Shown: positions 53,636 through 61,629 of the stretch, piece after piece
Layout of the letters: every line of letters starts with the position of its first letter
Position numbering within the stretch: the stretch's first letter is position 1
DNA from: Pseudarthrobacter siccitolerans
Lineage (GTDB): Bacteria > Actinomycetota > Actinomycetes > Actinomycetales > Micrococcaceae
Assembly: GCF_030823375.1 (NCBI RefSeq)
Contig: NZ_JAUSXB010000001.1
Coordinates: forward strand, 2,232,001 to 2,296,000
Reading direction: 5' to 3'
Length of the DNA stretch: 64,000 bases
Notes under the pieces: model-generated
The model's database searches: none
What the model was told of the DNA's origin: nothing
The model's input: the letters and a program-made list of their open reading frames with translations, nothing else
Position numbers and translations under genes: made by a program

Positions 53636-53647
53636 ATCGTATACGAT
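53636..53647. promoter_or_regulatory. GntR/FCD-type operator palindrome
   Basis: ATCGTATACGAT is a perfect 12-bp palindrome 23 bases before the first gene of the homoprotocatechuate operon. It matches the GT-N-AC core of FadR/VanR-type GntR regulators, one of which is encoded as the second gene of the operon. Confidence 0.65.
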
Positions 53648-53670
53648 TTCGTACTTCGCTAGGAGACGCT

Positions 53671-55152
53671 TTGGAGCAGGTCAACGGGGAGACCCTCGCA
53701 GCGGCACGCAAGGTGATCGCGGTGCACATCAACTACCCCAGTCGGGCCGCACAACGGGGACGCACGCCGGTCCAGCCGTCCTACTTCCTCAAGCCGTCGT
53801 CGTCGCTCTCGCTTAGCGGCAGCACGGTGGAACGCCCCGCCGGATGCGAACTTCTTGGCTACGAGGGCGAGATCGCGCTGGTCATCGGCAAGGCTGCCCG
53901 CCGCGTCAGTATCGAGGACGCATGGAGCCACGTCGCCGCCGTGACAGCCGGCAATGACCTTGGCGTGTACGACCTGCGCTGGGCGGACAAGGGTTCGAAC
54001 CTCAAGTCCAAGGGCGGGGACGGTTTCACCCCGGTGGGCCCGGGACTGATCCCGGCAGACGCCGTCGACCCCGCCCAGCTTCGCATCCGCACCTGGCACA
54101 ACGGCCAGCTCGTCCAGGATGACATCACGGAAGACCTGCTCTTCCCGTTTGCCCGGCTCGTGGCCGACCTGTCCCAGCTGCTCACCCTTGAGGAGGGGGA
54201 CATCATCCTCACCGGCACCCCTGCCGGTGCGTCTGTCGCCAAGCCCGGGGATGTGCTCGAAGTGGAGGTCTCAGCCGGGAACCTCACCACCGGCCGTTTG
54301 GTCACCAAGGTGGAGGAAGGCACGACGCCGTTCGCGGACTTTGGTGCCGGACCCCAGGTTGATGACGTGCAGCGGGAGGAGGCGTGGGGTTCGCGTGAGG
54401 CTGCGGGACTGCCCGCGGCAGCCAGTGTCCTCACCCCCGGACTGAAAGCCAATCTCGAAAGTGTCGCCACGGCAACCCTGTCCTCGCAACTTCGCAAACG
54501 CGGCCTTAATAACGTCAGCATCGACGGCCTGCAGTCCACCCGGCCGGACCGCCGCGTGGTGGGCCTGGCCCGGACCCTGCGGTACGTTCCCAACCGCGAG
54601 GACCTGTTCAAGACCCACGGCGGCGGGTTCAACGCCCAGAAGCGCGCCATCGATTCCGTGAACGAGGGCGAAATCCTGGTCATGGAGGCCCGCGGCGAGA
54701 AGGGCACCGGCACGGTGGGTGACATTCTTGCCCTGCGCGCCCAGGTCCGCGGCGCCGCGGCCATCATTACCGACGGCGGCGTGCGGGACTTCTCAGCTGT
54801 GGCCGGGCTGGAGATGCCCACCTATTTCGCCAACCCGCACCCTGCCGTGCTGGGGCGGCGCCACATCCCGTGGGACACGGACATCACCATCGCCTGCGGC
54901 GGAGCCACCGTCCAGCCCGGCGACATCATCGTGGCCGACTCCGACGGCATCCTGGTGATCCCGCCGGCCATCGCCGAGGAACTCGTGGAGGACTGCATCA
55001 CGCAGGAACAGGAAGAGAGCTTCATCTTCGAAATGGTCCAGCAGGGCAACAGCGTGGACGGCCTCTACCCGATGAATGCCGAATGGCAGGCCCGGTACGA
55101 GGAATGGAAGGCAGGCACCATGAATCCGGCAGCAGGTAACCCGAATGACTGA
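53671..55152 (+). CDS. FAH-family isomerase/decarboxylase fused to RraA-like aldolase domain
   Basis: A 493-residue two-domain protein. Residues about 1-225 are a fumarylacetoacetate-hydrolase-family domain (GYEGEIALVIGK, DLRWADKGSNLKSKGGDGFT, GDIILTGTPAG), the fold of HpaG. Residues about 255-480 match the RraA/HMG-aldolase family (GEILVMEARGEKGTGTVGDI, AAAIITDGGVRDFSAVAGL, IPPAIAEELVEDC), whose members cleave oxo-acids or decarboxylate oxaloacetate. E. coli HpaG has two FAH domains; here the second is replaced by RraA. It probably carries out the decarboxylation and/or isomerisation between HpaE and HpaH. TTG start with AGGAG 5 bases before; first gene of the operon, preceded by a GntR-type palindrome. 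Confidence 0.85.
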   Translation: MEQVNGETLAAARKVIAVHINYPSRAAQRGRTPVQPSYFLKPSSSLSLSGSTVERPAGCELLGYEGEIALVIGKAARRVSIEDAWSHVAAVTAGNDLGVYDLRWADKGSNLKSKGGDGFTPVGPGLIPADAVDPAQLRIRTWHNGQLVQDDITEDLLFPFARLVADLSQLLTLEEGDIILTGTPAGASVAKPGDVLEVEVSAGNLTTGRLVTKVEEGTTPFADFGAGPQVDDVQREEAWGSREAAGLPAAASVLTPGLKANLESVATATLSSQLRKRGLNNVSIDGLQSTRPDRRVVGLARTLRYVPNREDLFKTHGGGFNAQKRAIDSVNEGEILVMEARGEKGTGTVGDILALRAQVRGAAAIITDGGVRDFSAVAGLEMPTYFANPHPAVLGRRHIPWDTDITIACGGATVQPGDIIVADSDGILVIPPAIAEELVEDCITQEQEESFIFEMVQQGNSVDGLYPMNAEWQARYEEWKAGTMNPAAGNPND

Positions 55153-55825
55153 GACAGTGACCGGTCTTCCCGCGGCATCGGCGGGCAGCAAATCCGAGCA
55201 GGCCTACCAGGCCGTCAAAGCCCGGATCATCGAAGGAACCTACACTCCCGGTTACCGGCTGGTCCTGGGCAGCATCGCCAAGGACCTGGGATTCAGCGTG
55301 GTCCCGGTCCGTGAGGCCATCCGCCGGCTTGAGGCCGAGGGCCTGGTGACGTTCGAACGCAACGTGGGCGCCACCGTGGCCGGGATCGACCCCACCGAAT
55401 ACCTGTACACCATGCAGACCCTCAGCATCGTCGAAGGTGCCGCCACAGCGCTGTCCGCACCGCTGATCGACCCGGCAGCGATCGCCCGGGCCCGTGGAGT
55501 GAATGCCGAGATGCGCGAGTGCCTGAAGCACTTCGACCCCGTCAGGTTCACCGCGCTGAACCAGGACTTCCACAGCGTCCTGTTTGAGCACTGCCCGAAT
55601 CCGCACATCCTGGACCTGGTGCACCGCGGTTGGAACCGGCTGGCGGCACTGCGGTCTTCCACCTTCCGCTTTGTCCCCGGCCGCGCCCACGATTCAGTAG
55701 ACGAGCACGAGGCACTGCTCCGGCTCATCGAATCCGGAGCAGATGCCGATGCCATCGAGAAGGCAGCGCGCTTGCACCGCTCCGCCACCCTCGACGCCTA
55801 CCTCGCGCAGGCCAAGAACCTCTGA
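55145..55825 (+). CDS. GntR family regulator, FCD subfamily
   Basis: A 226-residue regulator. The winged helix-turn-helix is SEQAYQAVKARIIEGTYTPG, then LGSIAKDLGFSVVPVREAIR and LEAEGLVTFERNVGATV; the C-terminal FCD domain has the metal/ligand residues in NQDFHSVLFEHCPNP and DEHEALLRLIESGADADAI. The ATG overlaps the stop of the FAH-RraA gene by 8 bases, so regulator and enzyme are co-translated. It most likely represses the homoprotocatechuate operon through the palindrome at 53636-53647, released by a ring-cleavage intermediate. Confidence 0.9.
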   Translation: MTETVTGLPAASAGSKSEQAYQAVKARIIEGTYTPGYRLVLGSIAKDLGFSVVPVREAIRRLEAEGLVTFERNVGATVAGIDPTEYLYTMQTLSIVEGAATALSAPLIDPAAIARARGVNAEMRECLKHFDPVRFTALNQDFHSVLFEHCPNPHILDLVHRGWNRLAALRSSTFRFVPGRAHDSVDEHEALLRLIESGADADAIEKAARLHRSATLDAYLAQAKNL

Positions 55826-55873
55826 CCCGCTCCCCGGGAGCAAGACCCCCACCTCAGCAGTAAGGAAACAACA

Positions 55874-57415
55874 ATGACGTTCACTGCAGAACAGACAGCC
55901 ACCCATTACGTGCCGCAGGATTTGCCCCGCCACATCCAGCACTACATCAACGGCGAGTTCGTTGATTCGGTGGGCGGCAAGACCTTTGATGTCCTGGACC
56001 CGGTCTCCAACACCAACTACGCCACTGCCGCGGCCGGCCAGAAAGAGGACATCGACCTCGCCGTAGCCGCAGCCCGCGAAGCCTTCGTCAGCGGGCCCTG
56101 GCCCAAGATGAAGCCCCGCGAACGCGCCCGGGTCCTGAACAAAATCGCCGACGCCGTCGAGGCCCAGGAAGCCCGGCTCGCCGAACTGGAAACCTTCGAC
56201 ACCGGCCTGCCCATCACGCAGGCCAAGGGCCAGGCCCTGCGTGCGGCCGAGAACTTCCGTTTCTTCGCGGACCTGATCGTGGCCCAGTTCGACGACGCCA
56301 TGAAGGTTCCGGGCTCGCAGATCAACTACGTGAACCGCAAACCGATCGGCGTCGCCGGCCTGATCACGCCCTGGAACACCCCGTTCATGCTCGAGTCCTG
56401 GAAGCTCGCCCCGGCCCTGGCCACCGGCAACACCGTGGTCCTCAAGCCCGCCGAATTCACCCCACTGTCCGCCTCCCTCTGGGCCACCATCTTCAAGGAA
56501 GCCGGCCTGCCCGACGGCGTCTTCAACCTGGTCAACGGCCTGGGCGAGGAAGCAGGCGACGCCCTGGTCAAGCACCCGGACGTCCCGCTGATCTCCTTCA
56601 CCGGCGAAACCACCACCGGCCAGACGATCTTCCGCAACGCTGCAACCAACCTCAAAGGCCTGTCCATGGAGCTGGGCGGCAAGTCCCCCTGCGTCGTGTT
56701 CGCCGACGCCGACCTGGACGCAGCCATCGACTCGGCCCTGTTCGGGGTCTTCTCCCTCAACGGCGAACGCTGCACCGCCGGCTCCCGCATCTTGGTTGAA
56801 CGCGCCATCTACGACGAATTCTGCGAGAAGTACGCTGCCCGCGCGAAGAACATTGTGGTGGGCGATCCTCATGATCCCAAAACCCAGGTGGGCGCCCTGG
56901 TCCACCCGGAGCACTACGAGAAGGTGGCTTCCTACGTCGAGATAGGAAAGTCCGAAGGCAGGCTTCTCGCGGGCGGCGGCCGGCCGGAGAACCTGCCGGA
57001 GGGCAACTACATCGCCCCCACCGTGTTCGCCGACGTCGCACCCGATGCCCGGATCTTCCAGGAGGAAATCTTCGGACCCGTCGTGGCCATCACCCCGTTC
57101 GAGAACGACGACGAAGCCCTCGCCCTGGCGAACAACACCAAGTACGGCCTGGCCGCCTACATATGGACGCAGAACCTGACGCGCGCGCACAACTTCTCCC
57201 AGAACGTGGAGGCCGGCATGGTTTGGCTGAACAGCCACAACGTCCGCGACCTGCGCACCCCGTTCGGCGGCGTCAAGGCCTCCGGCCTCGGCCACGAGGG
57301 CGGCTACCGCTCCATCGATTTCTACACGGACCAGCAAGCGGTGCACATCACCCTCGGCTCCGTCCACACCCCCAAGTTCGGCAGCATCGAAGCCTCCGCC
57401 GCCAACGAAGGCTAG
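55874..57415 (+). CDS. hpaE: 5-carboxymethyl-2-hydroxymuconate semialdehyde dehydrogenase
   Basis: A 513-residue NAD-dependent aldehyde dehydrogenase that oxidises the ring-cleavage product of homoprotocatechuate. Core motifs: GVAGLITPWNTPFMLESWKL, SFTGETTTGQTIFRNAA, general base Glu in SMELGGKSPCVVF and catalytic Cys in LNGERCTAGSRILVE. The C-terminus (NSHNVRDLRTPFGGVKASGL) matches HpaE. AAGGAAA stands before the ATG. It lies between the GntR gene and hpaD, spacing 48 and 67 bases. The pathway position is supported by its neighbours. Confidence 0.94.
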   Translation: MTFTAEQTATHYVPQDLPRHIQHYINGEFVDSVGGKTFDVLDPVSNTNYATAAAGQKEDIDLAVAAAREAFVSGPWPKMKPRERARVLNKIADAVEAQEARLAELETFDTGLPITQAKGQALRAAENFRFFADLIVAQFDDAMKVPGSQINYVNRKPIGVAGLITPWNTPFMLESWKLAPALATGNTVVLKPAEFTPLSASLWATIFKEAGLPDGVFNLVNGLGEEAGDALVKHPDVPLISFTGETTTGQTIFRNAATNLKGLSMELGGKSPCVVFADADLDAAIDSALFGVFSLNGERCTAGSRILVERAIYDEFCEKYAARAKNIVVGDPHDPKTQVGALVHPEHYEKVASYVEIGKSEGRLLAGGGRPENLPEGNYIAPTVFADVAPDARIFQEEIFGPVVAITPFENDDEALALANNTKYGLAAYIWTQNLTRAHNFSQNVEAGMVWLNSHNVRDLRTPFGGVKASGLGHEGGYRSIDFYTDQQAVHITLGSVHTPKFGSIEASAANEG

Positions 57416-57482
57416 GCCCAGGCACCCAGCCCGGCCTGCCGCCGTCGTACTTCCCAAAACCTTTCAAAGAAGAGAGCACACC

Positions 57483-58562
57483 ATGACCAACTTCGTTCCC
57501 ACCCCTTCTGTTCCGGCCCCGGACATTGTCCGCTGCGCCTACATGGAGATCGTGGTCACGGACCTCACCAAGTCCCGCGAGTTCTATGTGGATGTCCTGG
57601 GCCTGCACGTCACCGAAGAAGACGAAAACACCATCTACCTCCGCACCCTGGAGGAGTTCATCCACCACAACCTGGTGCTGCGCAAGGGACCCATCGCGGC
57701 CGTGGCCGCGTTCGCATACCGGGTGAAGTCCCCCGCGGAGGTGGACGCTGCGGAGGCCTACTACAAGGAACTCGGCTGCCGGACCGAACGCCGCATCGGC
57801 GGCTTCACCAAGGGTGTGGGCGACTCCGTCCGCGTGGAGGATCCGCTCGGGTTCCCGTACGAGTTCTTTTACGACGTGGAGCACGTGGAGCGACTCACCC
57901 AGCGTTACGACCTCTACTCCGCCGGCGAACTGGTGCGCCTGGACCACTTCAACCAGGTCACCCCGGACGTCCCCCGCGGCCGGGCTTACCTGGAGGACCT
58001 GGGCTTCCGTGTCTCGGAGGACATCAAGGATGCCGACGGCGTCACGTACGCCGCGTGGATGCACCGGAAGCAGACTGTTCACGACACCGCGCTCACCGGC
58101 GGCAACGGCCCGCGCATGCACCACGTCGCGTTCGCCACGCACGAGAAGCACAACATCATCCAGATCTGCGACAAGATGGGCGCCCTGCGCATCAGCGACC
58201 GGATCGAACGCGGGCCCGGCCGGCACGGCGTGTCCAACGCGTTCTACCTCTACATCCTTGACCCCGACGGCCACCGCATCGAGATCTACACCCAGGACTA
58301 CTACACGGGCGACCCTGACAACCCCACCATCACCTGGGACGTCCACGACAACCAGCGCCGCGACTGGTGGGGCAACCCCGTGGTCCCGTCCTGGTACACC
58401 GAGGCCTCCCTGGTCCTGGACCTGGACGGCAACCCGCAGCCCGTGATCGTGCGTGAGGAGAAGAGCGAAATGGCAGTCACCGTGGGCGCCGATGGCTTCT
58501 CCTACACCCGGCCGAGTGAAGCAGCCGGGGCTGAGGGCTTCAAGCTTGGGGCGCAGCTGTAG
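57483..58562 (+). CDS. hpaD: 3,4-dihydroxyphenylacetate 2,3-dioxygenase (MndD/HPCD type)
   Basis: A 359-residue type I extradiol dioxygenase that opens the ring of homoprotocatechuate with O2. The metal ligands fall exactly at the positions known for the Brevibacterium/Arthrobacter enzyme: His155 (RLDHFN), His214 (RMHHVAF) and Glu267 (HRIEIYT), as do second-sphere His200 and Tyr257. The Arthrobacter relative MndD is manganese-dependent while the Brevibacterium one uses iron, and the sequence alone does not tell which is used. VOC modules begin at IVRCAYMEIVV and about residue 150. AAAGAAGAGAG precedes the ATG. Confidence 0.97.
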   Translation: MTNFVPTPSVPAPDIVRCAYMEIVVTDLTKSREFYVDVLGLHVTEEDENTIYLRTLEEFIHHNLVLRKGPIAAVAAFAYRVKSPAEVDAAEAYYKELGCRTERRIGGFTKGVGDSVRVEDPLGFPYEFFYDVEHVERLTQRYDLYSAGELVRLDHFNQVTPDVPRGRAYLEDLGFRVSEDIKDADGVTYAAWMHRKQTVHDTALTGGNGPRMHHVAFATHEKHNIIQICDKMGALRISDRIERGPGRHGVSNAFYLYILDPDGHRIEIYTQDYYTGDPDNPTITWDVHDNQRRDWWGNPVVPSWYTEASLVLDLDGNPQPVIVREEKSEMAVTVGADGFSYTRPSEAAGAEGFKLGAQL

Positions 58563-58564
58563 CC

Positions 58565-59350
58565 ATGCTGGATGCCAAGACGATCGAGGCCATCGCGGAC
58601 GAACTGCTGGAAGCAGGTCGGAGCCGGACGCCGGTGCCGCGGCTGACGGCGCGCTACCCGCACATGACAGTGGAGGACTCCTACGCCGTGCAGCAGCTCT
58701 GGCGCCGCCGCAATGAGGAGGCCGGCCGGACCCTGGTGGGCCGGAAGATCGGCCTCACGTCCAAGGCAATGCAGGACGCCACCGGCATTACCGAGCCGGA
58801 CTATGGCGCCATCTTCGATGACATGGTCCTCGAAACCGGCTGCTCAGTGGAGTGGGACCAGTACACCCACCCGCGGGTGGAGGTGGAGCTGGCGTTCGTG
58901 CTCAAGGACGGGCTCAAGGGCCCGGGCGTCACCATCTTCGATGTCCTGAAAGCCACCGACTACGTGGTCCCGGCCCTCGAGATCCTGGACTCCAGGATCG
59001 AGATGGAGGGCCGGACCATAGTGGACACCATCTCCGACAACGCCGCCATGGGCGCCATGGTGATCGGCGGCAACCCCGTCAAGCCCGACGCCGTGGACCT
59101 CCGCTGGGTCTCGGCCATCCTGTACAAAAACCAGACCGTGGAGGAAACCGGCGTCGCCGCCGGCGTCCTGGACCACCCCGCCAACGGCGTCCACTGGCTG
59201 GCCAACAAAATCGCCGCCCACGGCGATGCACTCAAGGCCGGGGACATCATCCTCGCCGGATCCTTCACCCGGCCGCTCTGGGTGTACAAGGGCGACACCA
59301 TTCACGCCGACTACGGACCCCTGGGAGCTGTGACATGCCGCTTCCAGTAG
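58565..59350 (+). CDS. hpaH: 2-oxo-hept-4-ene-1,7-dioate hydratase
   Basis: A 261-residue hydratase of the FAH-like HpaH/MhpD family that adds water to 2-oxohept-4-enedioate. Motifs: LVGRKIGLTSKAMQDATGIT, YGAIFDDMV, HPRVEVELAFVLKDGLKGPG with the two metal-binding Glu, and AGDIILAGSFTRP with GDTIHADYGPLGAVTCRF at the end. It starts 2 bases after the hpaD stop and its 3' end overlaps hpaI by 16 bases, so the three are one tightly coupled unit. Confidence 0.94.
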   Translation: MLDAKTIEAIADELLEAGRSRTPVPRLTARYPHMTVEDSYAVQQLWRRRNEEAGRTLVGRKIGLTSKAMQDATGITEPDYGAIFDDMVLETGCSVEWDQYTHPRVEVELAFVLKDGLKGPGVTIFDVLKATDYVVPALEILDSRIEMEGRTIVDTISDNAAMGAMVIGGNPVKPDAVDLRWVSAILYKNQTVEETGVAAGVLDHPANGVHWLANKIAAHGDALKAGDIILAGSFTRPLWVYKGDTIHADYGPLGAVTCRFQ

Positions 59351-60150
59351 ACGACACATTCCGGGATGCCTTAGCTGCAGCCAACCGGCCCCTGGCAGGG
59401 ATGTGGGTGTGCTCCGGCAACCCGCTGGTCGCAGAAATTTGCGCCGGGTCCGGGTTGGACTGGTTGCTGGTGGACGCCGAGCACAGCCCCAATGGGCTCG
59501 AATCCATCCTCGCCCAGCTCCAGGCCATCAACGGCTACCCGGTCCAGGTTATGGTCCGTCCTCCGGTCAATGACACCGTGGTCATCAAGCAATACCTCGA
59601 CCTCGGCGTCCAGAACCTGCTGATCCCCATGGTCAACTCCGTCACCGAGGCCGAGGCGGCCGTGGCCGCCACGCGCTATCCGCCGCAGGGCGTCCGCGGC
59701 GTGGGGTCCGCCCTGGCCAGGGCCGCCCGCTGGAACCGGGTGCCGGACTACCTCCCCCGGGCCAGTGAGACCATCAGCGTCACCGTGCAGATTGAGTCGA
59801 CGGCGGCCGTGGACTCCGTGGCGGACATCCTGAAGGTCGACGGCGTGGACGCGATCTTCGTCGGGCCCTCCGACCTCGCCGCGTCCATGGGCCTGCTGGG
59901 ACAGCAGGAACACCCCGAGGTGCGCGCCGCCGTCGAACACTGCCTCGCGGCTGCCAAAGCCGCAGGCAAACCCGCCGGCGTCAACGCCTTCAATCCGGAC
60001 ACCGCCCGCCACTACCTGGACCACGGCGCCAACTTCATCCTGGTGGGCGCCGACGTCGCCCTCCTCGCCCGCGGCTCCGAAGCCCTCGCGGCCAGGTACA
60101 TCCCCAAGAGCCCGGTGGTTGAGCCTGTCGAAACCCCCGCCAGCTACTGA
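59335..60150 (+). CDS. hpaI: 4-hydroxy-2-oxoheptanedioate aldolase
   Basis: A 271-residue class II aldolase that splits 4-hydroxy-2-oxoheptanedioate into pyruvate and succinic semialdehyde. Motifs: AGMWVCSGNPLVAEICAGSG, DWLLVDAEHSPNG (base His and metal region), VQIESTAAVDSVADILKVDG (metal Glu) and AIFVGPSDLAASMGLLG. GGGAG precedes the ATG. The last 14 residues (KSPVVEPVETPASY) go past the family end and are encoded by a widespread 19-bp actinobacterial repeat (GGTTGAGCCTGTCGAAACC), so the C-terminus looks modified by repeat insertion. Last gene of the operon. Confidence 0.94.
   Translation: MPLPVDDTFRDALAAANRPLAGMWVCSGNPLVAEICAGSGLDWLLVDAEHSPNGLESILAQLQAINGYPVQVMVRPPVNDTVVIKQYLDLGVQNLLIPMVNSVTEAEAAVAATRYPPQGVRGVGSALARAARWNRVPDYLPRASETISVTVQIESTAAVDSVADILKVDGVDAIFVGPSDLAASMGLLGQQEHPEVRAAVEHCLAAAKAAGKPAGVNAFNPDTARHYLDHGANFILVGADVALLARGSEALAARYIPKSPVVEPVETPASY
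60117..60135. repeat. REP-like actinobacterial repeat in hpaI 3' end
   Basis: GGTTGAGCCTGTCGAAACC at 60117-60135 is, from memory, a short repeat dispersed in many Micrococcales genomes; here it is read as part of the hpaI coding sequence (VEPVET). No second copy was seen in this window. Confidence 0.55.
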
Positions 60151-60210
60151 TCTTCCCTTCTTTAAGACTTCTTTCACGACTGTGAGGAAGGCCGACCGAG
60201 TGGAAGCCGC

Positions 60211-60876
60211 TCAGGCCGGGTGTTCTACCGGGAGCCCTGCCGCCTTCCACTCGGGAAAGCCCTCCTCGAGCCTTGTGGCGGGCCGCCCTTCGTCCATGAT
60301 CAGCCGCACGGCCTCGTCCGCATACAGGCAGTAAGGTCCGCGGCAGTAGGCGACGATTTCGCTCCCCGAAGGAACGTCATGCAGCCGCGACTTCAGGTCC
60401 GAGACGGGCAGGGAAAGCGCACCCGGGATATGTCCGGCGTCGTACTCTGGCTGCGGGCGCACGTCCAGGACAACGACGTCCCCCTGCCGCAGCCGCACCA
60501 GCAGTTCGTCGCGCCTGATAATGCTCAAGCCGGCACGATCGCCGATGTAGGCATGGACGAGACTGTCCAACTCCCCCGAGTGCACTTCGGCTGTCTCCCG
60601 AAGTGCCCGCCATAGCCGCTCCACCGCCGGGCCGGCAAGGGAGTAGTAGATCCGCGTCCCCGAGCGTCGGGAGCAGACAAGGCCAGCCCGCAGCAAGCGC
60701 TGGAGGTGCTGGGATGTATTGGCCATACTCTGCTGGATCTCTGCGGCCAGCTCGTCAACCGGCCGCTCCCCCTGCCCGAGGACATCGATCAGCTGCGCCC
60801 TCCTGCCGTTCCCCAACGCCTTGGCAGCTTCTACCAAGCCGTCGAAGAGTGCCTCTTTATCCTGCTGGTCACCCAC
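60211..60876 (-). CDS. ArsR-type regulator with C-terminal rhodanese domain
   Basis: A 221-residue regulator. The N-terminal ArsR winged helix has RPVDELAAEIQQSMANTSQH and LQRLLRAGLVCSRRSGTRIY; a rhodanese domain follows (VVLDVRPQPEYDAGHIPGAL) with its active Cys in EIVAYCRGPYCLYADEA. Such fusions are thought to sense sulfane sulfur or oxidation by the rhodanese Cys. Start is GTG at 60876. Two palindromes between it and the divergent membrane-protein gene are good operator candidates, which suggests control of both directions. Confidence 0.9.
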   Translation of the reverse strand: MGDQQDKEALFDGLVEAAKALGNGRRAQLIDVLGQGERPVDELAAEIQQSMANTSQHLQRLLRAGLVCSRRSGTRIYYSLAGPAVERLWRALRETAEVHSGELDSLVHAYIGDRAGLSIIRRDELLVRLRQGDVVVLDVRPQPEYDAGHIPGALSLPVSDLKSRLHDVPSGSEIVAYCRGPYCLYADEAVRLIMDEGRPATRLEEGFPEWKAAGLPVEHPA

Positions 60877-60889
60877 TTACGCCTCCTAT

Positions 60890-60905
60890 TCAAGAGATCT
60901 CTTGA
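60890..60905. promoter_or_regulatory. ArsR-type operator 1
   Basis: TCAAGAGATCTCTTGA, a perfect 16-bp palindrome, lies 13 bases upstream of the arsR-rhodanese start. Its right half overlaps a TTGACA (60902-60907) that would be the -35 box for the plus-strand gene. Confidence 0.7.
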
Positions 60906-60927
60906 CAAGCCTACCGTCCCGGGGTTC

Positions 60928-60951
60928 TTATTCAAGTATCCATTTGAATAA
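60928..60951. promoter_or_regulatory. ArsR-type operator 2
   Basis: TTATTCAA-N8-TTGAATAA forms a perfect inverted repeat with the ATTCAA/TTGAAT half-sites usual for ArsR/SmtB proteins. It covers the -10 region of the plus-strand promoter and ends just before the ribosome binding site of the membrane-protein gene. Confidence 0.78.
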
Positions 60952-60962
60952 GAAAGGAAGTA

Positions 60963-61463
60963 GTGGCCGTGTCCACCATCCAAACTCCCGAGCGGAAGCA
61001 GTCCCGCGTTCGGACAGGAGCCGCTCTCATGACGTTGGCCGGTCTGGCCTTCGTGGCGTACGCCGTGATCTTCCTAATAATGAACTTCACGGACGCCTTC
61101 CTTGAGCTGGGCATCGGCTCCGACCAAGTAGACAAGGGCAAGGCGGAGATCGAAGCGTTCAGCCCGCAGCTGTACCACTACATCAGCCACCTGCACATCG
61201 CGCTCAGCGGCTTCATCGCTGCGACGGGACTGGCAGTCGCAGGCCTGTCATGGTACGGAGTTCGCCGCGGAGAACGCTGGGCCTTCGTCACAGCCGTCAT
61301 CGTCCCGGTCGTCGGACTCGCCGTGGCCCTCCCCGCCCACTACCCATGGGGCCTGGCCACACTTGGGCATCTCGGCCTGATCTACCTCGCCGTGGTCATT
61401 TTCCTCGTAGGGGTCGTCGCGGCCTATAGCGGAATGCGGGGCCCTGCGACTACACACCACTGA
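60963..61463 (+). CDS. membrane protein controlled by ArsR-rhodanese regulator
   Basis: A 166-residue protein with four hydrophobic segments (TGAALMTLAGLAFVAYAVIF, LHIALSGFIAATGLAVAGLS, WAFVTAVIVPVVGLAVALPA and LGLIYLAVVIFLVGVVAAYS). A short loop after TM1 is acidic and carries IEAFSPQLYHYISHLH. I do not recognise a named family. Start is GTG with AAAGGAAG just upstream, itself adjacent to an ArsR-type operator, so expression is very likely controlled by the divergent ArsR-rhodanese protein. An aldehyde dehydrogenase gene follows after 166 bases on the same strand. Confidence 0.75.
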   Translation: MAVSTIQTPERKQSRVRTGAALMTLAGLAFVAYAVIFLIMNFTDAFLELGIGSDQVDKGKAEIEAFSPQLYHYISHLHIALSGFIAATGLAVAGLSWYGVRRGERWAFVTAVIVPVVGLAVALPAHYPWGLATLGHLGLIYLAVVIFLVGVVAAYSGMRGPATTHH

Positions 61464-61629
61464 CACTCAGACGGCAGCCAATAGAACATGCCCGGCTGCC
61501 CGGATCCCGTTCCCTCCACGTCAACGGTCCTGCGCGAAAAGACAAGCATTCCTGACGCCCACTCAACGAGACTGGGAGCAACCCGCCGGCCATCCGGCAA
61601 GCGCCTGACTACTCGAAGTGGAGTACCCC

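Noticed and set aside
55694..57457. 587-residue open frame on the minus strand
   Set aside because: Exact shadow of hpaE in a high-GC region; no ribosome binding site and Gly/Val/Asp-biased composition.
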